The translations under genes were made by a program, and so were the position numbers. Of a stretch of DNA of 8,421 bases, positions 1 to 6,641 are shown piece after piece; the stretch's first letter is position 1, and each line of letters begins with the position of its first letter. The stretch covers positions 1 to 8,421 of the forward strand of contig JBFIHZ010000167.1 in assembly GCA_041601535.1 (NCBI GenBank), given 5' to 3'. The notes under the pieces were generated by a model. That model made no database searches. It saw only the letters and a list, made by a program, of their open reading frames with translations, and was not told where the DNA came from. The DNA is from JBFIHZ01 sp041601535. Lineage in GTDB: Bacteria > Pseudomonadota > Gammaproteobacteria > Xanthomonadales > SZUA-36.

Positions 1-447
1 CAGCTGCCAGCGCTGGGTGGTTTCGTTATAGCGCCATTCCTGCTCGTCGATGATGGTGCGTTCCACCGCCTGGTTGACGTTGAACAGGCGAATTTCAACC
101 ACCTGGCGGGCGGTCATGCCGTCATCAAAAATGCCGGTGGAGCGGATGGTGTACTGGGTGACGCGGAACAGCCGCAGGCGGTCCATGTCCAGCCGCGTGA
201 TGGGATGTTCTTCAAGGTAAGCCGGCGCGATAAAGTCTGCGGCCGCATCCCACTGGCTCCAGCGCACGATGGTTTCATATTGCTTGAATGCTTCAGCGCG
301 GCTTTTTTCCGCCGGATTGGGGGTGCATGCAGCCAGCCAGCAAAGGCTGAATAACAGCATGGCCCGCCAGCCGGCTGAACACCGGGCAGCCGGTCCTGCG
401 ACATTGTGCTGTGCGGTAAAAATGCGCTTGCTGACGTGGTTGCTCAT
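1..447 (-). CDS. Putative lipoprotein of unknown function (partial, C-terminus beyond left edge)
   Basis: This reading frame is open from the ATG at 447 to the edge of the window, giving 149 codons with no stop, so the 3' end is missing. Residues 1-29 form an unusually long basic, polar N-terminus. A hydrophobic stretch follows at about 30-40, then the lipobox L38-A-A-C41, so a lipoprotein is predicted. The residue after Cys is Thr, which favours outer-membrane sorting. The mature part is a soluble mixed alpha/beta-like sequence rich in Arg, Glu and aromatic residues. I do not recognise the family; an NTF2-like fold is a guess only. The start is supported by GAGGGAG at 453-459, five bases from the ATG. 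A later ATG at 360 would leave a short, conventional signal peptide and cannot be excluded. The ATG overlaps the stop of the upstream thioesterase gene as TGATG, so translation is probably coupled and the two genes co-transcribed. Confidence 0.8.
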   Translation of the reverse strand, partial: MSNHVSKRIFTAQHNVAGPAARCSAGWRAMLLFSLCWLAACTPNPAEKSRAEAFKQYETIVRWSQWDAAADFIAPAYLEEHPITRLDMDRLRLFRVTQYTIRSTGIFDDGMTARQVVEIRLFNVNQAVERTIIDEQEWRYNETTQRWQL

Positions 448-977
448 CACGGCTCCCTCGTTATGGCGACATAATCAGAATCAAACGTTACTGCTTCCTG
501 GCCACTGGCGTCCAGTATCACCGGCCGCAATCGCATCCGCGCCTTGCCTTTTTTCTGCAGCTGACGGACAAATTTCTGCCACTGGGGCAGGGGCGGGGTG
601 GGGCAAAATGCTTCAATCGCGCCGGTCACAGGCAGGTGATAACAGGCCTCGCTGCGGTGAATCAGCAGTTCACCGTGCACCGATGAGCGGCGCATGGAAA
701 CCCACATCTGGCACCAGCCCGCCAGGGTCAGAATGGCGCTCAGGCTGCCTCCAAATGCGGTTCCGTGCAGATTCATATTGGGCGGCAGCGGGGCGCGCAG
801 CTTCAGGCCCAGCGCATCAATACCGGCTACTTTCAATTGCATGGCCGATACCAGTGGAATGGAACAGTCCAGTTGCTGTTGCAGTTCCTGGCACAGTTCT
901 CGATCACCGGTGTGGTGGTGGGGGGAAGGCTTGGCAGTCATGTGGTGCGGGGTCCAAAAATTCAAAAGAGCAGGCAT
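447..977 (-). CDS. YiiD_C-type hotdog-fold thioesterase, stand-alone domain
   Basis: This 176-residue protein resembles the C-terminal thioesterase domain of E. coli YiiD (the putative thioesterase family YiiD_C / TIGR02447), here without the N-terminal acetyltransferase domain found in YiiD. The recognisable segment is N69-L-H-G-T-A-F-G-G-S at 69-78, which I take as the start of the central hotdog helix. It is followed by a Leu/Trp-rich helix to about residue 93. Members are expected to hydrolyse acyl-thioesters such as acyl-CoA or acyl-ACP in the cytoplasm; the substrate here cannot be read from the sequence. There is no signal peptide. Residues 10-22 are His-rich and poorly conserved in appearance, and neither the ATG at 977 nor the in-frame ATG at 941 has a good ribosome binding site, so the start is uncertain. 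The gene is coupled to the downstream lipoprotein and is divergent from the MFS gene. Confidence 0.85.
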   Translation of the reverse strand: MPALLNFWTPHHMTAKPSPHHHTGDRELCQELQQQLDCSIPLVSAMQLKVAGIDALGLKLRAPLPPNMNLHGTAFGGSLSAILTLAGWCQMWVSMRRSSVHGELLIHRSEACYHLPVTGAIEAFCPTPPLPQWQKFVRQLQKKGKARMRLRPVILDASGQEAVTFDSDYVAITREP

Positions 978-1194
978 TGTAGCTGAATGAGGCGTCCGGC
1001 GTGACGACTGTGGCGGCCAGATTGAAGCGGCGCAAGCGTTCGGTTTAGGTTACTCTCTGGTTTGATGTTTAAAGTCTGCTAACCGGCCGGGCGAAGCCCG
1101 GGAATCCACAGAATATGTACACTCTGCAATCGCGTCATACCCCCTGTTTTTCCGCCAGCTCCGGTCGGCTGGTCAACCCCTCGCTGCTGCACTG
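978..1194. other. Divergent intergenic region between thioesterase and MFS genes
   Basis: This gap of 217 bases should carry promoters for both flanking genes, but I see no convincing sigma-70 pair on either strand. It contains a perfect 6-bp stem with a GAA loop (CCGGGC at 1087-1092, GCCCGG at 1096-1101), which has no T-run and so does not look like a terminator. It also contains a 26-codon plus-strand reading frame (ATG at 1115, TGA at 1193-1195) that overlaps the MFS start codon as TGATG. The best purine stretch upstream of that small frame (GGGA at about 1100) is some 11 bases from its ATG, so its translation is doubtful. Confidence 0.5.
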
Positions 1195-2493
1195 ATGCCC
1201 GCCTTACCTCGCATGGCGGCGGCCTTGATGCCGCGGGAGCTCACCAGTTGGAGCCTCACCGCCATTTCTCTGGGCGCGCTGGAAGGTGGCTTGCTCGGGG
1301 TGATTGTCAAGAACCAGTTTGACGCGGTTGCCAGCGCCGGACTGGTCAATCTGGCGGTAGCGGTGGTGGCTGCCGCCCCCTCGTTTACCAATCTCACCAG
1401 CTTTCTGTTCGCCGCTCATGGCGCCGGGCGTGACAAACTGGCGATGCTGAGTGGCTTGATGGCCGTGATGGGAATTTGCCTGGTGGCCATGGCCCTGCCG
1501 GGCAGAAACGGGTTTGGTCTGGTGGCCTTTTGCGTGTTGACGGTGCTGGCGCGCACCGCCTGGTCGGGCATTTTGACGGTACGCGCGGCGGTGTGGCGGG
1601 CCAATTACCAGCGCAGTTGGCGGGCGCAGGTCACGGCCCGGCTGGTGCGGGTGGCTTCCTTGCTGGTGGCGGCCGTGTCTGCCCTGATTGGGTTCATGCT
1701 GGATTGGCATGCCGATGCGTTTCGTTTTGCCTTTGTGCTAAGCGGGGTCAGCTCGATGGTGGCCGCCTGGGTGTATCGCAACGCGCGGGTGCGCCGTCAT
1801 CGGCAGTTGCTGGCGGCCGAACTGGCCGAACAGAACCTGGAAGGGCGCCGGCTGAGCCTGGCGATGTTGCAGCGGGTGCTGCGGAACAATACCGACTTCA
1901 GACGTTACATGGCGACCATGATGGTATTTGGCAGCGGTAATCTGATGCTGGTGCCGCTGCTGGTAATTCTGCTCAATGAGCATTTCACCATCAGCCAGTT
2001 GCAGCAGGTAATGATTACCTCCTCTTTACCGCTGTTGATGCTGTGCGTGGCGATACCGTACTGGGCCAGGGTGCTGGACCGGCGTCATATTTTTTCATTT
2101 CGCGCCATCCACAGCTGGTATTTCTTTGCCTCCTCGGCGCTGTTCGCAGTGGCCATCATCAGTTCACAGGCATTGCTGTTGTGGCCGGCATCGGTATTGC
2201 TCGGTGGTGCCTATGCCGGTGGGCATCTCGGCTGGAACCTGGGGCATAACGATTTCAGCAGCGATGCCAATGCCTCCCATTACATGGCGATTCACGTCAG
2301 TCTCACCGGCCTGCGCGGCCTGGTGATGCCGCTGCTGGGTGTGATGTGTTACCAGTTCATGGCCGAGCACTGGCCGGATCACGTCGAGTGGGTGATGTTG
2401 CTGCCGCTCAGCCTGACGGGGGTAGGCTCGGTGGTGTTTGTGCTGCTGCACCGTGAACACAGCCGCCGCGCCGTGACTCAAGCAGACAGCTGA
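1195..2493 (+). CDS. MFS-type membrane transporter, substrate unknown
   Basis: This 432-residue hydrophobic protein has about twelve predicted membrane segments. They lie near residues 18-38, 46-63, 83-101, 106-122, 148-169, 174-194, 239-260, 268-289, 308-328, 330-346, 364-388 and 398-418. A charged cytoplasmic loop rich in Arg, Glu and Gln sits at about 195-238 between the two six-helix halves, as in major facilitator proteins. Length and layout fit the superfamily. The substrate cannot be inferred. The GGAYAGGHLGWN segment (337-348) and the HVSLTGLRG segment (367-375) look like conserved family signatures. None of the ATGs at 1195, 1213 and 1228 has a clear ribosome binding site; 1195 is the longest option because the frame has no earlier ATG before a stop at 1063. 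The gene converges on the Kazal lipoprotein gene with only 23 bases between them and no obvious terminator. Confidence 0.88.
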   Translation: MPALPRMAAALMPRELTSWSLTAISLGALEGGLLGVIVKNQFDAVASAGLVNLAVAVVAAAPSFTNLTSFLFAAHGAGRDKLAMLSGLMAVMGICLVAMALPGRNGFGLVAFCVLTVLARTAWSGILTVRAAVWRANYQRSWRAQVTARLVRVASLLVAAVSALIGFMLDWHADAFRFAFVLSGVSSMVAAWVYRNARVRRHRQLLAAELAEQNLEGRRLSLAMLQRVLRNNTDFRRYMATMMVFGSGNLMLVPLLVILLNEHFTISQLQQVMITSSLPLLMLCVAIPYWARVLDRRHIFSFRAIHSWYFFASSALFAVAIISSQALLLWPASVLLGGAYAGGHLGWNLGHNDFSSDANASHYMAIHVSLTGLRGLVMPLLGVMCYQFMAEHWPDHVEWVMLLPLSLTGVGSVVFVLLHREHSRRAVTQADS

Positions 2494-2516
2494 AGTTTCA
2501 GCGCATCCGGCGGCAC

Positions 2517-2828
2517 TCAGGTCCGGTCGCTGGCGTCGCAGGCTCCGGGGGTGCTTTCCGGCACGCCGGCTGCCGTGGCCATGCAGGCGTTGGAATAGGT
2601 TTTTCCATCACAACCGCATACCGGGTCGTACTGCATGGTGCAGGACAGCGGCTCAGCCGGGGGGGTCAGTACGCAGCCGTCCTCGGTGTTCTTGACGGCA
2701 TCTGATTGCGCTGCCGGCTCTGTCTGTCCGGCGGCCGCCGCTTGGCCGGCCGGGTCGCTGGTTTCTGCTGTGCAGGCCAGCAGGCTCAGCAGCGCGCTGC
2801 AAATGACACAGATCGGGCTGAATCGCAT
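2517..2828 (-). CDS. Kazal-type serine protease inhibitor domain lipoprotein
   Basis: This protein has 103 residues. A signal peptide at 1-18 ends in the lipobox L16-L-A-C19, with Thr at +2, so outer-membrane anchoring is predicted. Residues 20-50 are a low-complexity linker of Ala, Gln, Thr and acidic residues. A single Kazal domain follows at 52-97 with six cysteines (52, 63, 71, 73, 82, 97) and the hallmark P69-V-C-G-C-D-G-K-T-Y-S-N-A-C82. The CGCDG form, with its fifth canonical cysteine moved to position 73, is common in bacterial Kazal-like domains. Kazal domains inhibit serine proteases through a loop before the second or third cysteine, but whether this one inhibits anything is unproven. 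The start is supported by GAGGTAG at 2834-2840, five bases from the ATG, and that site touches the dgkA stop codon. The 10-base gap after dgkA implies one operon. Confidence 0.9.
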   Translation of the reverse strand: MRFSPICVICSALLSLLACTAETSDPAGQAAAAGQTEPAAQSDAVKNTEDGCVLTPPAEPLSCTMQYDPVCGCDGKTYSNACMATAAGVPESTPGACDASDRT

Positions 2829-2838
2829 CGCGGCTACC

Positions 2839-3210
2839 TCACTGAAAGTGGTTCTGCCAGATAATGGCTGACCAGCACAGCATAATCAACAACAGGCACA
2901 GCATGACTGCGGCGGAGCCGGCATCCTTGGCCCGGCCTGAAAGTTCGTGTTTTTCAAAGCCGATGCGGTCCACGGTATTTTCAATGGCGCTGTTGATCAG
3001 CTCGACGATCAACAGCAGGAACAAGGGGGCGATCAGCGCCAGCCATTGCAGCGCGCTGTTGGCCAGCCAGAACGACAATGGAAACAGCACACAACTCAGC
3101 AGCACATTCTGCCGGAAAGCTGCTTCGTGAAGCCAGGTGGCGCGCAGGCCCTTGAGTGAGTACCCGGCGGCATACACAATTCGTGTGAGCCCGGTTTTTC
3201 CTGGTTTCAT
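2839..3210 (-). CDS. dgkA: Diacylglycerol kinase DgkA
   Basis: This 123-residue integral membrane kinase phosphorylates diacylglycerol with ATP to give phosphatidic acid, recycling lipid released by membrane-derived oligosaccharide or lipid-modification reactions at the inner membrane. It matches the E. coli enzyme (122 residues) along its length with an offset of one. It has the surface helix with the AAGYS-KGLRA segment (14-24), E29, three membrane helices (about 35-51, 56-79, 97-118), catalytic E70, N73 and E77 in the segment VELINSAIE, and the H88-E-L-S-G-R-A-K-D96 signature. The start at 3210 is chosen because AAGGAG lies six bases upstream (3217-3222) and the length then fits the family; an in-frame GTG at 3246 would add twelve unconserved residues. 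It is followed closely by the Kazal lipoprotein, and its ATG overlaps the stop of a small upstream frame as TGATG. Confidence 0.97.
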   Translation of the reverse strand: MKPGKTGLTRIVYAAGYSLKGLRATWLHEAAFRQNVLLSCVLFPLSFWLANSALQWLALIAPLFLLLIVELINSAIENTVDRIGFEKHELSGRAKDAGSAAVMLCLLLIMLCWSAIIWQNHFQ

Positions 3211-3323
3211 CAGCTGCTCCTTGATTTCCAGGCTGACAGGGGCCACGTTCTGAGCGGCGGTGGCGTAAGGTCATTATCCCGCTGGCGGGCTAAAAGCAGG
3301 TTGCGCTGTGTGCGTGGGTTCAT
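3210..3323 (-). CDS. Possible 37-residue protein or leader peptide upstream of dgkA
   Basis: This is a short frame of 37 codons plus stop. It begins MNPRTQRN, is rich in Arg, Leu and Pro, and has no membrane segment or recognisable motif. Two things favour translation. GGAGAG lies at 3328-3333, with four bases between it and the ATG, and the TGA stop overlaps the dgkA ATG (TGATG at 3208-3212), the usual geometry of translational coupling. Against it, the composition is unremarkable, I recognise no homologue, and dgkA already has its own strong ribosome binding site inside this frame. It may be a genuine small protein, a leader peptide affecting dgkA expression, or chance. Confidence 0.35.
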   Translation of the reverse strand: MNPRTQRNLLLARQRDNDLTPPPLRTWPLSAWKSRSS

Positions 3324-3424
3324 GAATCTCTCCGCCCGGAGGAAAACGATCAGGCATCGGCCAAAGCGGAACCATGCTACCATTCGCTGCCTACTTTTTC
3401 GCAGTAAATACACGGCAGTTCACT
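3324..3424. other. Divergent promoter region between dgkA operon and prlC
   Basis: This region must hold the promoters for the minus-strand dgkA operon and for plus-strand prlC. On the plus strand, TTCGCT (3383-3388) and TAAATA (3405-3410) are separated by 16 bases and form a weak sigma-70 candidate whose transcript would begin only about ten bases before the ATG at 3425. On the minus strand, several AT-rich hexamers occur but I cannot single out a promoter. Confidence 0.3.
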
Positions 3425-5488
3425 ATGTCTAACAGCCAGGGACGGGCGACAGCCGGTCCAATGATATTCAATCCATCCAATGGTTTACCGGATTTCTCCG
3501 TCTTGCAGCCCGCAGAGGTGCTGGCACACCTGCAGCAACTGGTTGCCGAATACCGCGCCGGCGTGGAGCAATACCAGGCTTCCGGCCAGAATACGGACTG
3601 GTCTTTTGTTGAAGCAGAAACGCAATGGTCCGATGCCATTGACCGCAGTTGGTCGCCGGTGTCGCACCTAAGTGCCGTGGCGGATAATGCCGAATTACGC
3701 GATGTTTACACTGCCGGCATCAAGCTGCTGACCGAGCATGGCACCTGGCGCCAGCAACACCGCGGCATTTTCAAACTCTACCGGTCTTTGAAAGACTCAC
3801 CGGAATTTGCCCAGCTCAGCCCGCAACAACAACGGATTGTTGAACTGGAAATCCGTGATTTTCACCTGGCCGGCGTGGACCTGGACGAGGCCAGCCGGGA
3901 GGAATACCGCAAAGTGGTATTGCGTCTCAGCGAACTGAGCACACTGTTCCAGCAAAACCTGCTGGACGCCACGCAGGCGTGGACGCTGCAGTTCGACACC
4001 ACCGAGCGTCTGGCCGGCCTGCCGGAGGGTGAACTCAGGTTACTGGCGGAAAATGCCCGTGTACACAATACCAGTGGCTGGTTGGTGGATCTGGGCTATC
4101 CCTCATATTCGGCCATCATGACCCATGCTGAGGACCGCGATCTGCGCCGCGAAGTCTATACGGCCTATGTGACCCGTGCGTCCGACCAGGGACCGGATGC
4201 CGGCGAATGGGACAATTCCGGGGTGATCAGCGAAATTCTGGCACTCAGGCACCGCCTGGCACGGTTGCTGGGTTTCGACAATTACGTTGATTACGCCTTG
4301 TCATCACGCATGGCGGAATCTTCCGCCGTGGTAATGGATTTTCTGCACGATCTGGGTGAACGGGCGCTGCCGGCCGCGAGGCAGCAATTCGCGGCGCTGG
4401 AGTCATTCGCCGTTGAACACGGTGCGAATCTGCCGTTGCAGCCCTGGGATACCGGCTTCTGGGCCGAACGCCTGCGGCAGTCGGAGCTGCAGCTTTCTGA
4501 TGAAATGCTTAAACCCTACTTTCCGTTGCCGGCCATGGTCAGCGCGCTGTTACACATCACCGGAAGGATCTTCGGTATCAGCCTGGAGCAGGATGAGCGT
4601 GTAACGGTGTGGCACCCCGATGTGCGTTTTTACTGGTTACACGATGAGGATGGTCAGCGTTGCGCCGGCCTGTACATGGATCTGTATGCACGGCCGGACA
4701 AACGTGGCGGCGCCTGGATGGACGTGTGCCGTTCACGGCGCCAGTTGCCGCACGGCGTGCAGCACCCGGTAGCTTATATCAACTGCAATTTCCCGCCGCC
4801 ATCTGACGGCCATCCCAGCCTGTTGACCCACAATGATGTGCAGACCCTGTTTCACGAATTCGGGCATGCCTTGCACCATATGCTGACCGAGGTGGAATGG
4901 CCGCAGATCAATGGCATCAACAATGTCGAGTGGGATGCGGTGGAGCTGCCCAGCCAGGTGCTGGAAAACTGGTGCTGGGAAGAACATCTGCTGGACGGGT
5001 TTGCGCGCCATTACCAGACCGGTGAACGCATGCCGGCCGAACTGAAGCAGCGTCTGTTGCGCTCGCACCATTTTCATAAAGCGCTGATGCTGGTCAGGCA
5101 GCTCGAGTTCGCGGTGTGTGATATGCGCCTGCACCTGGAATATGACCCCGACAGTCCACCCGACCCACTGCAGGTTATGCACGAAGTCCGGCAACGCTAT
5201 GCGGTGGTCAAGGCACCCGAGTGGAACCGCTTCCTGCACAGCTTCAGCCATATTTTTGGAGGTGGTTACGCGGCCGGGTATTATAGTTATCTGTGGGCCG
5301 AGCAACTGGCGGCAGACGTGTGGCAGCGTTTCGTCGATGAAGGGGCATTCAACCCGGCTACAGGCAGGGATCTGCGTCAGCAAATTTACGCGGTGGGTGC
5401 CTCCCGGCCTGCGATGCAATCGTTCAAGGCGTTCAGGGGCCGTGCACCCGATCCAGGCCCGCTGCTGCACAGCTACGGGCTGGAATAA
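3425..5488 (+). CDS. prlC: Oligopeptidase A (M3 family zinc metallopeptidase)
   Basis: The protein has 687 residues from the chosen start (E. coli OpdA has 680). It is a cytoplasmic zinc endopeptidase that degrades short peptides, including cleaved signal peptides. The sequence follows the E. coli protein end to end. Landmarks are the SPVSHL segment near the N-terminus, ASDQGPDAGEWDNS, VWHPDVRF, and LYARPDKRGGAWMD. The catalytic H477-E-F-G-H481 has zinc ligands H477 and H481, general base E478, and the third ligand E507 in DAVELPSQ. The C-terminal substrate-binding segment FGGGYAAGYYSYLWAEQLAAD is conserved. Nothing essential is missing. The start is uncertain: ATGs at 3374, 3425 and 3461 all lack a strong ribosome binding site. 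I prefer 3425 because the resulting length and the MSNS-like beginning suit the family. xthA follows on the same strand after 116 bases. Confidence 0.96.
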   Translation: MSNSQGRATAGPMIFNPSNGLPDFSVLQPAEVLAHLQQLVAEYRAGVEQYQASGQNTDWSFVEAETQWSDAIDRSWSPVSHLSAVADNAELRDVYTAGIKLLTEHGTWRQQHRGIFKLYRSLKDSPEFAQLSPQQQRIVELEIRDFHLAGVDLDEASREEYRKVVLRLSELSTLFQQNLLDATQAWTLQFDTTERLAGLPEGELRLLAENARVHNTSGWLVDLGYPSYSAIMTHAEDRDLRREVYTAYVTRASDQGPDAGEWDNSGVISEILALRHRLARLLGFDNYVDYALSSRMAESSAVVMDFLHDLGERALPAARQQFAALESFAVEHGANLPLQPWDTGFWAERLRQSELQLSDEMLKPYFPLPAMVSALLHITGRIFGISLEQDERVTVWHPDVRFYWLHDEDGQRCAGLYMDLYARPDKRGGAWMDVCRSRRQLPHGVQHPVAYINCNFPPPSDGHPSLLTHNDVQTLFHEFGHALHHMLTEVEWPQINGINNVEWDAVELPSQVLENWCWEEHLLDGFARHYQTGERMPAELKQRLLRSHHFHKALMLVRQLEFAVCDMRLHLEYDPDSPPDPLQVMHEVRQRYAVVKAPEWNRFLHSFSHIFGGGYAAGYYSYLWAEQLAADVWQRFVDEGAFNPATGRDLRQQIYAVGASRPAMQSFKAFRGRAPDPGPLLHSYGLE

Positions 5489-5604
5489 CGGCCCGGCGCA
5501 GGGCGGAGGAAACAGGCTTTGGTCAGGCGGACTGGTTTGACCGCCTGGCAAGTGTGTCCGCCCGCTGAATGAGAAATCGTTAACCGGAACAGACAGGCTG
5601 AATC
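5489..5604 (+). other. prlC-xthA intergenic region with a 9-bp hairpin
   Basis: The gap of 116 bases contains an inverted repeat. Positions 5522-5530 pair with 5541-5549 (nine pairs including one G-U) around a ten-base loop. There is no T-run, so it is not a standard intrinsic terminator. The left arm (GGCGGAC, 5526-5532) can also pair with GTCCGCC at 5556-5562, giving an alternative fold that excludes the first. A role in transcript stability or attenuation between prlC and xthA is possible but unproven. Confidence 0.4.
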
Positions 5605-6387
5605 GTGGTAAAAATCGCATCGTGGAACGTCAATTCGCTGAATGTCAGGCTGCCGCATGTGCTGGCCTGGACGGATGTATGCAAACCTGACATCCTGGCC
5701 TTACAGGAAACCAAACTGCCGGATGATCGTTTTCCCCGTGATGATCTGGTCGCAGCCGGCTACCACTCGGTGTATTCCGGCCAGCCAACCTATAATGGTG
5801 TGGCGATACTCAGCCGCGAACCGGCGGGTGATCTGGTCACCGATATTCCCGGGCTGGATGACCCACAGCGGCGCATCCTGGCCGCTACCGTGCCGACCGA
5901 GCTGGGGGACCTGCGGATTATCAACCTGTATGTCGTCAATGGCAGCGAGGTGGGCACGGAGAAGTACGCCTACAAACTGAACTGGCTGGAAAAAGTCACG
6001 GCCTGGCTGGAGCAGGAGGTCAGGCAGCATGAGCAGGTGGTGGTGCTGGGTGACTTCAATATCGCACCGGATGACCGTGATGTGCACGATCCGGAGGCCT
6101 GGCAGGGCAAGATCCTGTGCAGTGAGCTGGAACGTGAGGCGCTGGAAAAAATCCTTGCTCTGGGTCTCACCGACACCTTCCGTCAGTTCGAACAGGAGGA
6201 GAAAACCTTCAGCTGGTGGGATTACCGGATGAACGCATTCCGCCGCAAAATGGGATTGCGCATCGACCTGGTGCTGGCTTCAGAACAGTTGTCAGGGCGT
6301 TGTTCCGCCAGCTATATCGATGTGGAGCCGCGCCGCCAGGAGCGGCCGTCGGATCATGCGCCCGCGGTAGCTGAATTCGGCGGATAA
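5605..6387 (+). CDS. xthA: Exodeoxyribonuclease III (AP endonuclease family)
   Basis: This 260-residue enzyme of the ExoIII/APE1 family (E. coli XthA has 268) incises DNA at abasic sites and removes 3'-blocking groups and nucleotides in base-excision repair. All active-site elements are present: the N-terminal SWNVNS with N8, the metal ligand E35 in LQETK, Y109 in NLYVVNG, D150 and N152 in GDFNIAP, D221 in RIDLVLAS, and the terminal D250-H251 in SDHAP. The start is GTG at 5605, the only start codon that puts the conserved first strand directly at the N-terminus; the ribosome binding site is weak (AGACAGG about eight bases upstream). The wording of the N-terminal motifs is closer to the Pseudomonas-type Xth proteins, as I recall them, than to the E. 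coli enzyme. No terminator is seen just after it, so read-through into the following leader is possible. Confidence 0.95.
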   Translation: MVKIASWNVNSLNVRLPHVLAWTDVCKPDILALQETKLPDDRFPRDDLVAAGYHSVYSGQPTYNGVAILSREPAGDLVTDIPGLDDPQRRILAATVPTELGDLRIINLYVVNGSEVGTEKYAYKLNWLEKVTAWLEQEVRQHEQVVVLGDFNIAPDDRDVHDPEAWQGKILCSELEREALEKILALGLTDTFRQFEQEEKTFSWWDYRMNAFRRKMGLRIDLVLASEQLSGRCSASYIDVEPRRQERPSDHAPAVAEFGG

Positions 6388-6420
6388 TGGAGACGCGGCC
6401 AGGTCCAGAGCCGGCAAAAG

Positions 6421-6451
6421 TTGCATTACCAGCGGTCTTGTCCGTTAAAAT
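6421..6451 (+). promoter_or_regulatory. Candidate sigma-70 promoter for the acidic lipoprotein gene
   Basis: TTGCAT (6421-6426) is a good -35 match. After 19 bases it is followed by TAAAAT (6446-6451), or after 18 bases by TTAAAA (6445-6450), as the -10. The spacer is slightly long and the surrounding sequence is AT-rich downstream. It is the only reasonable pair I see between xthA and the lipoprotein gene. Confidence 0.45.
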
Positions 6452-6615
6452 GATTTATTCTTGAACTACTTACAGCAGAACGCGTTACAGAACCACAAGA
6501 CTCGGATACAGGAACAACAGGGAATTTTTTCGTTGGCTCCCTTATTCGGGAAGATAGCAAAGTCCAGCAAGCCCAGGGATGGCAAATAGCTGGGTACCGC
6601 AACGAGGATGGTTGG

Positions 6616-6634
6616 CCAAAGCCAGCTTTGGGAG
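6616..6634 (+). promoter_or_regulatory. Hairpin overlapping the ribosome binding site of the acidic lipoprotein
   Basis: CCAAAG (6616-6621) and CTTTGG (6626-6631) form a perfect 6-bp stem with a CCAG loop. The last two G residues of the stem are also the first two of the ribosome binding site GGGAG (6630-6634), which lies seven bases before the ATG at 6642. Folding would partly hide the site, so translation could respond to conditions that open the stem. This is inferred from pairing only. Confidence 0.4.
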
Positions 6635-6641
6635 AAAAGTT

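Larger units (their letters stand above)
6388..6641 (+). other. Long leader region upstream of the acidic lipoprotein
   Basis: These 254 bases hold no credible gene. They contain a promoter candidate near 6421-6451, a small hairpin TCCC-ttattc-GGGA at 6538-6551, a CCCAG/CTGGG pairing within about 6571-6596, and a perfect hairpin just before the lipoprotein ribosome binding site. If the promoter is used, the 5' untranslated leader is roughly 180 bases, long for a small lipoprotein gene. Confidence 0.5.

Noticed and set aside
269..982. 237-codon open frame on the plus strand opposite the lipoprotein and thioesterase genes
   Set aside because: The opposite strand encodes a lipobox protein and a recognisable thioesterase; this frame has no family signature and an implausible composition.
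1087..1101. CCGGGC-GAA-GCCCGG hairpin considered as a terminator
   Set aside because: There is no T-run after it, and it lies between two divergent genes where no terminator is needed.
4733..5620. 295-codon open frame on the minus strand opposite prlC
   Set aside because: It lies antisense to a clearly conserved M3 peptidase and has no recognisable motif; it is a GC-rich shadow frame.
6550..6610. Partial likeness to the 3' half of a c-di-GMP-I (GEMM) riboswitch: GCAAAG followed by a CCCAG/CTGGG stem and GGGTACCG
   Set aside because: The conserved 5' half, the GAAA tetraloop hairpin and the GACGCAAAGCC core are absent. An Infernal search against Rfam RF01051 would settle it.
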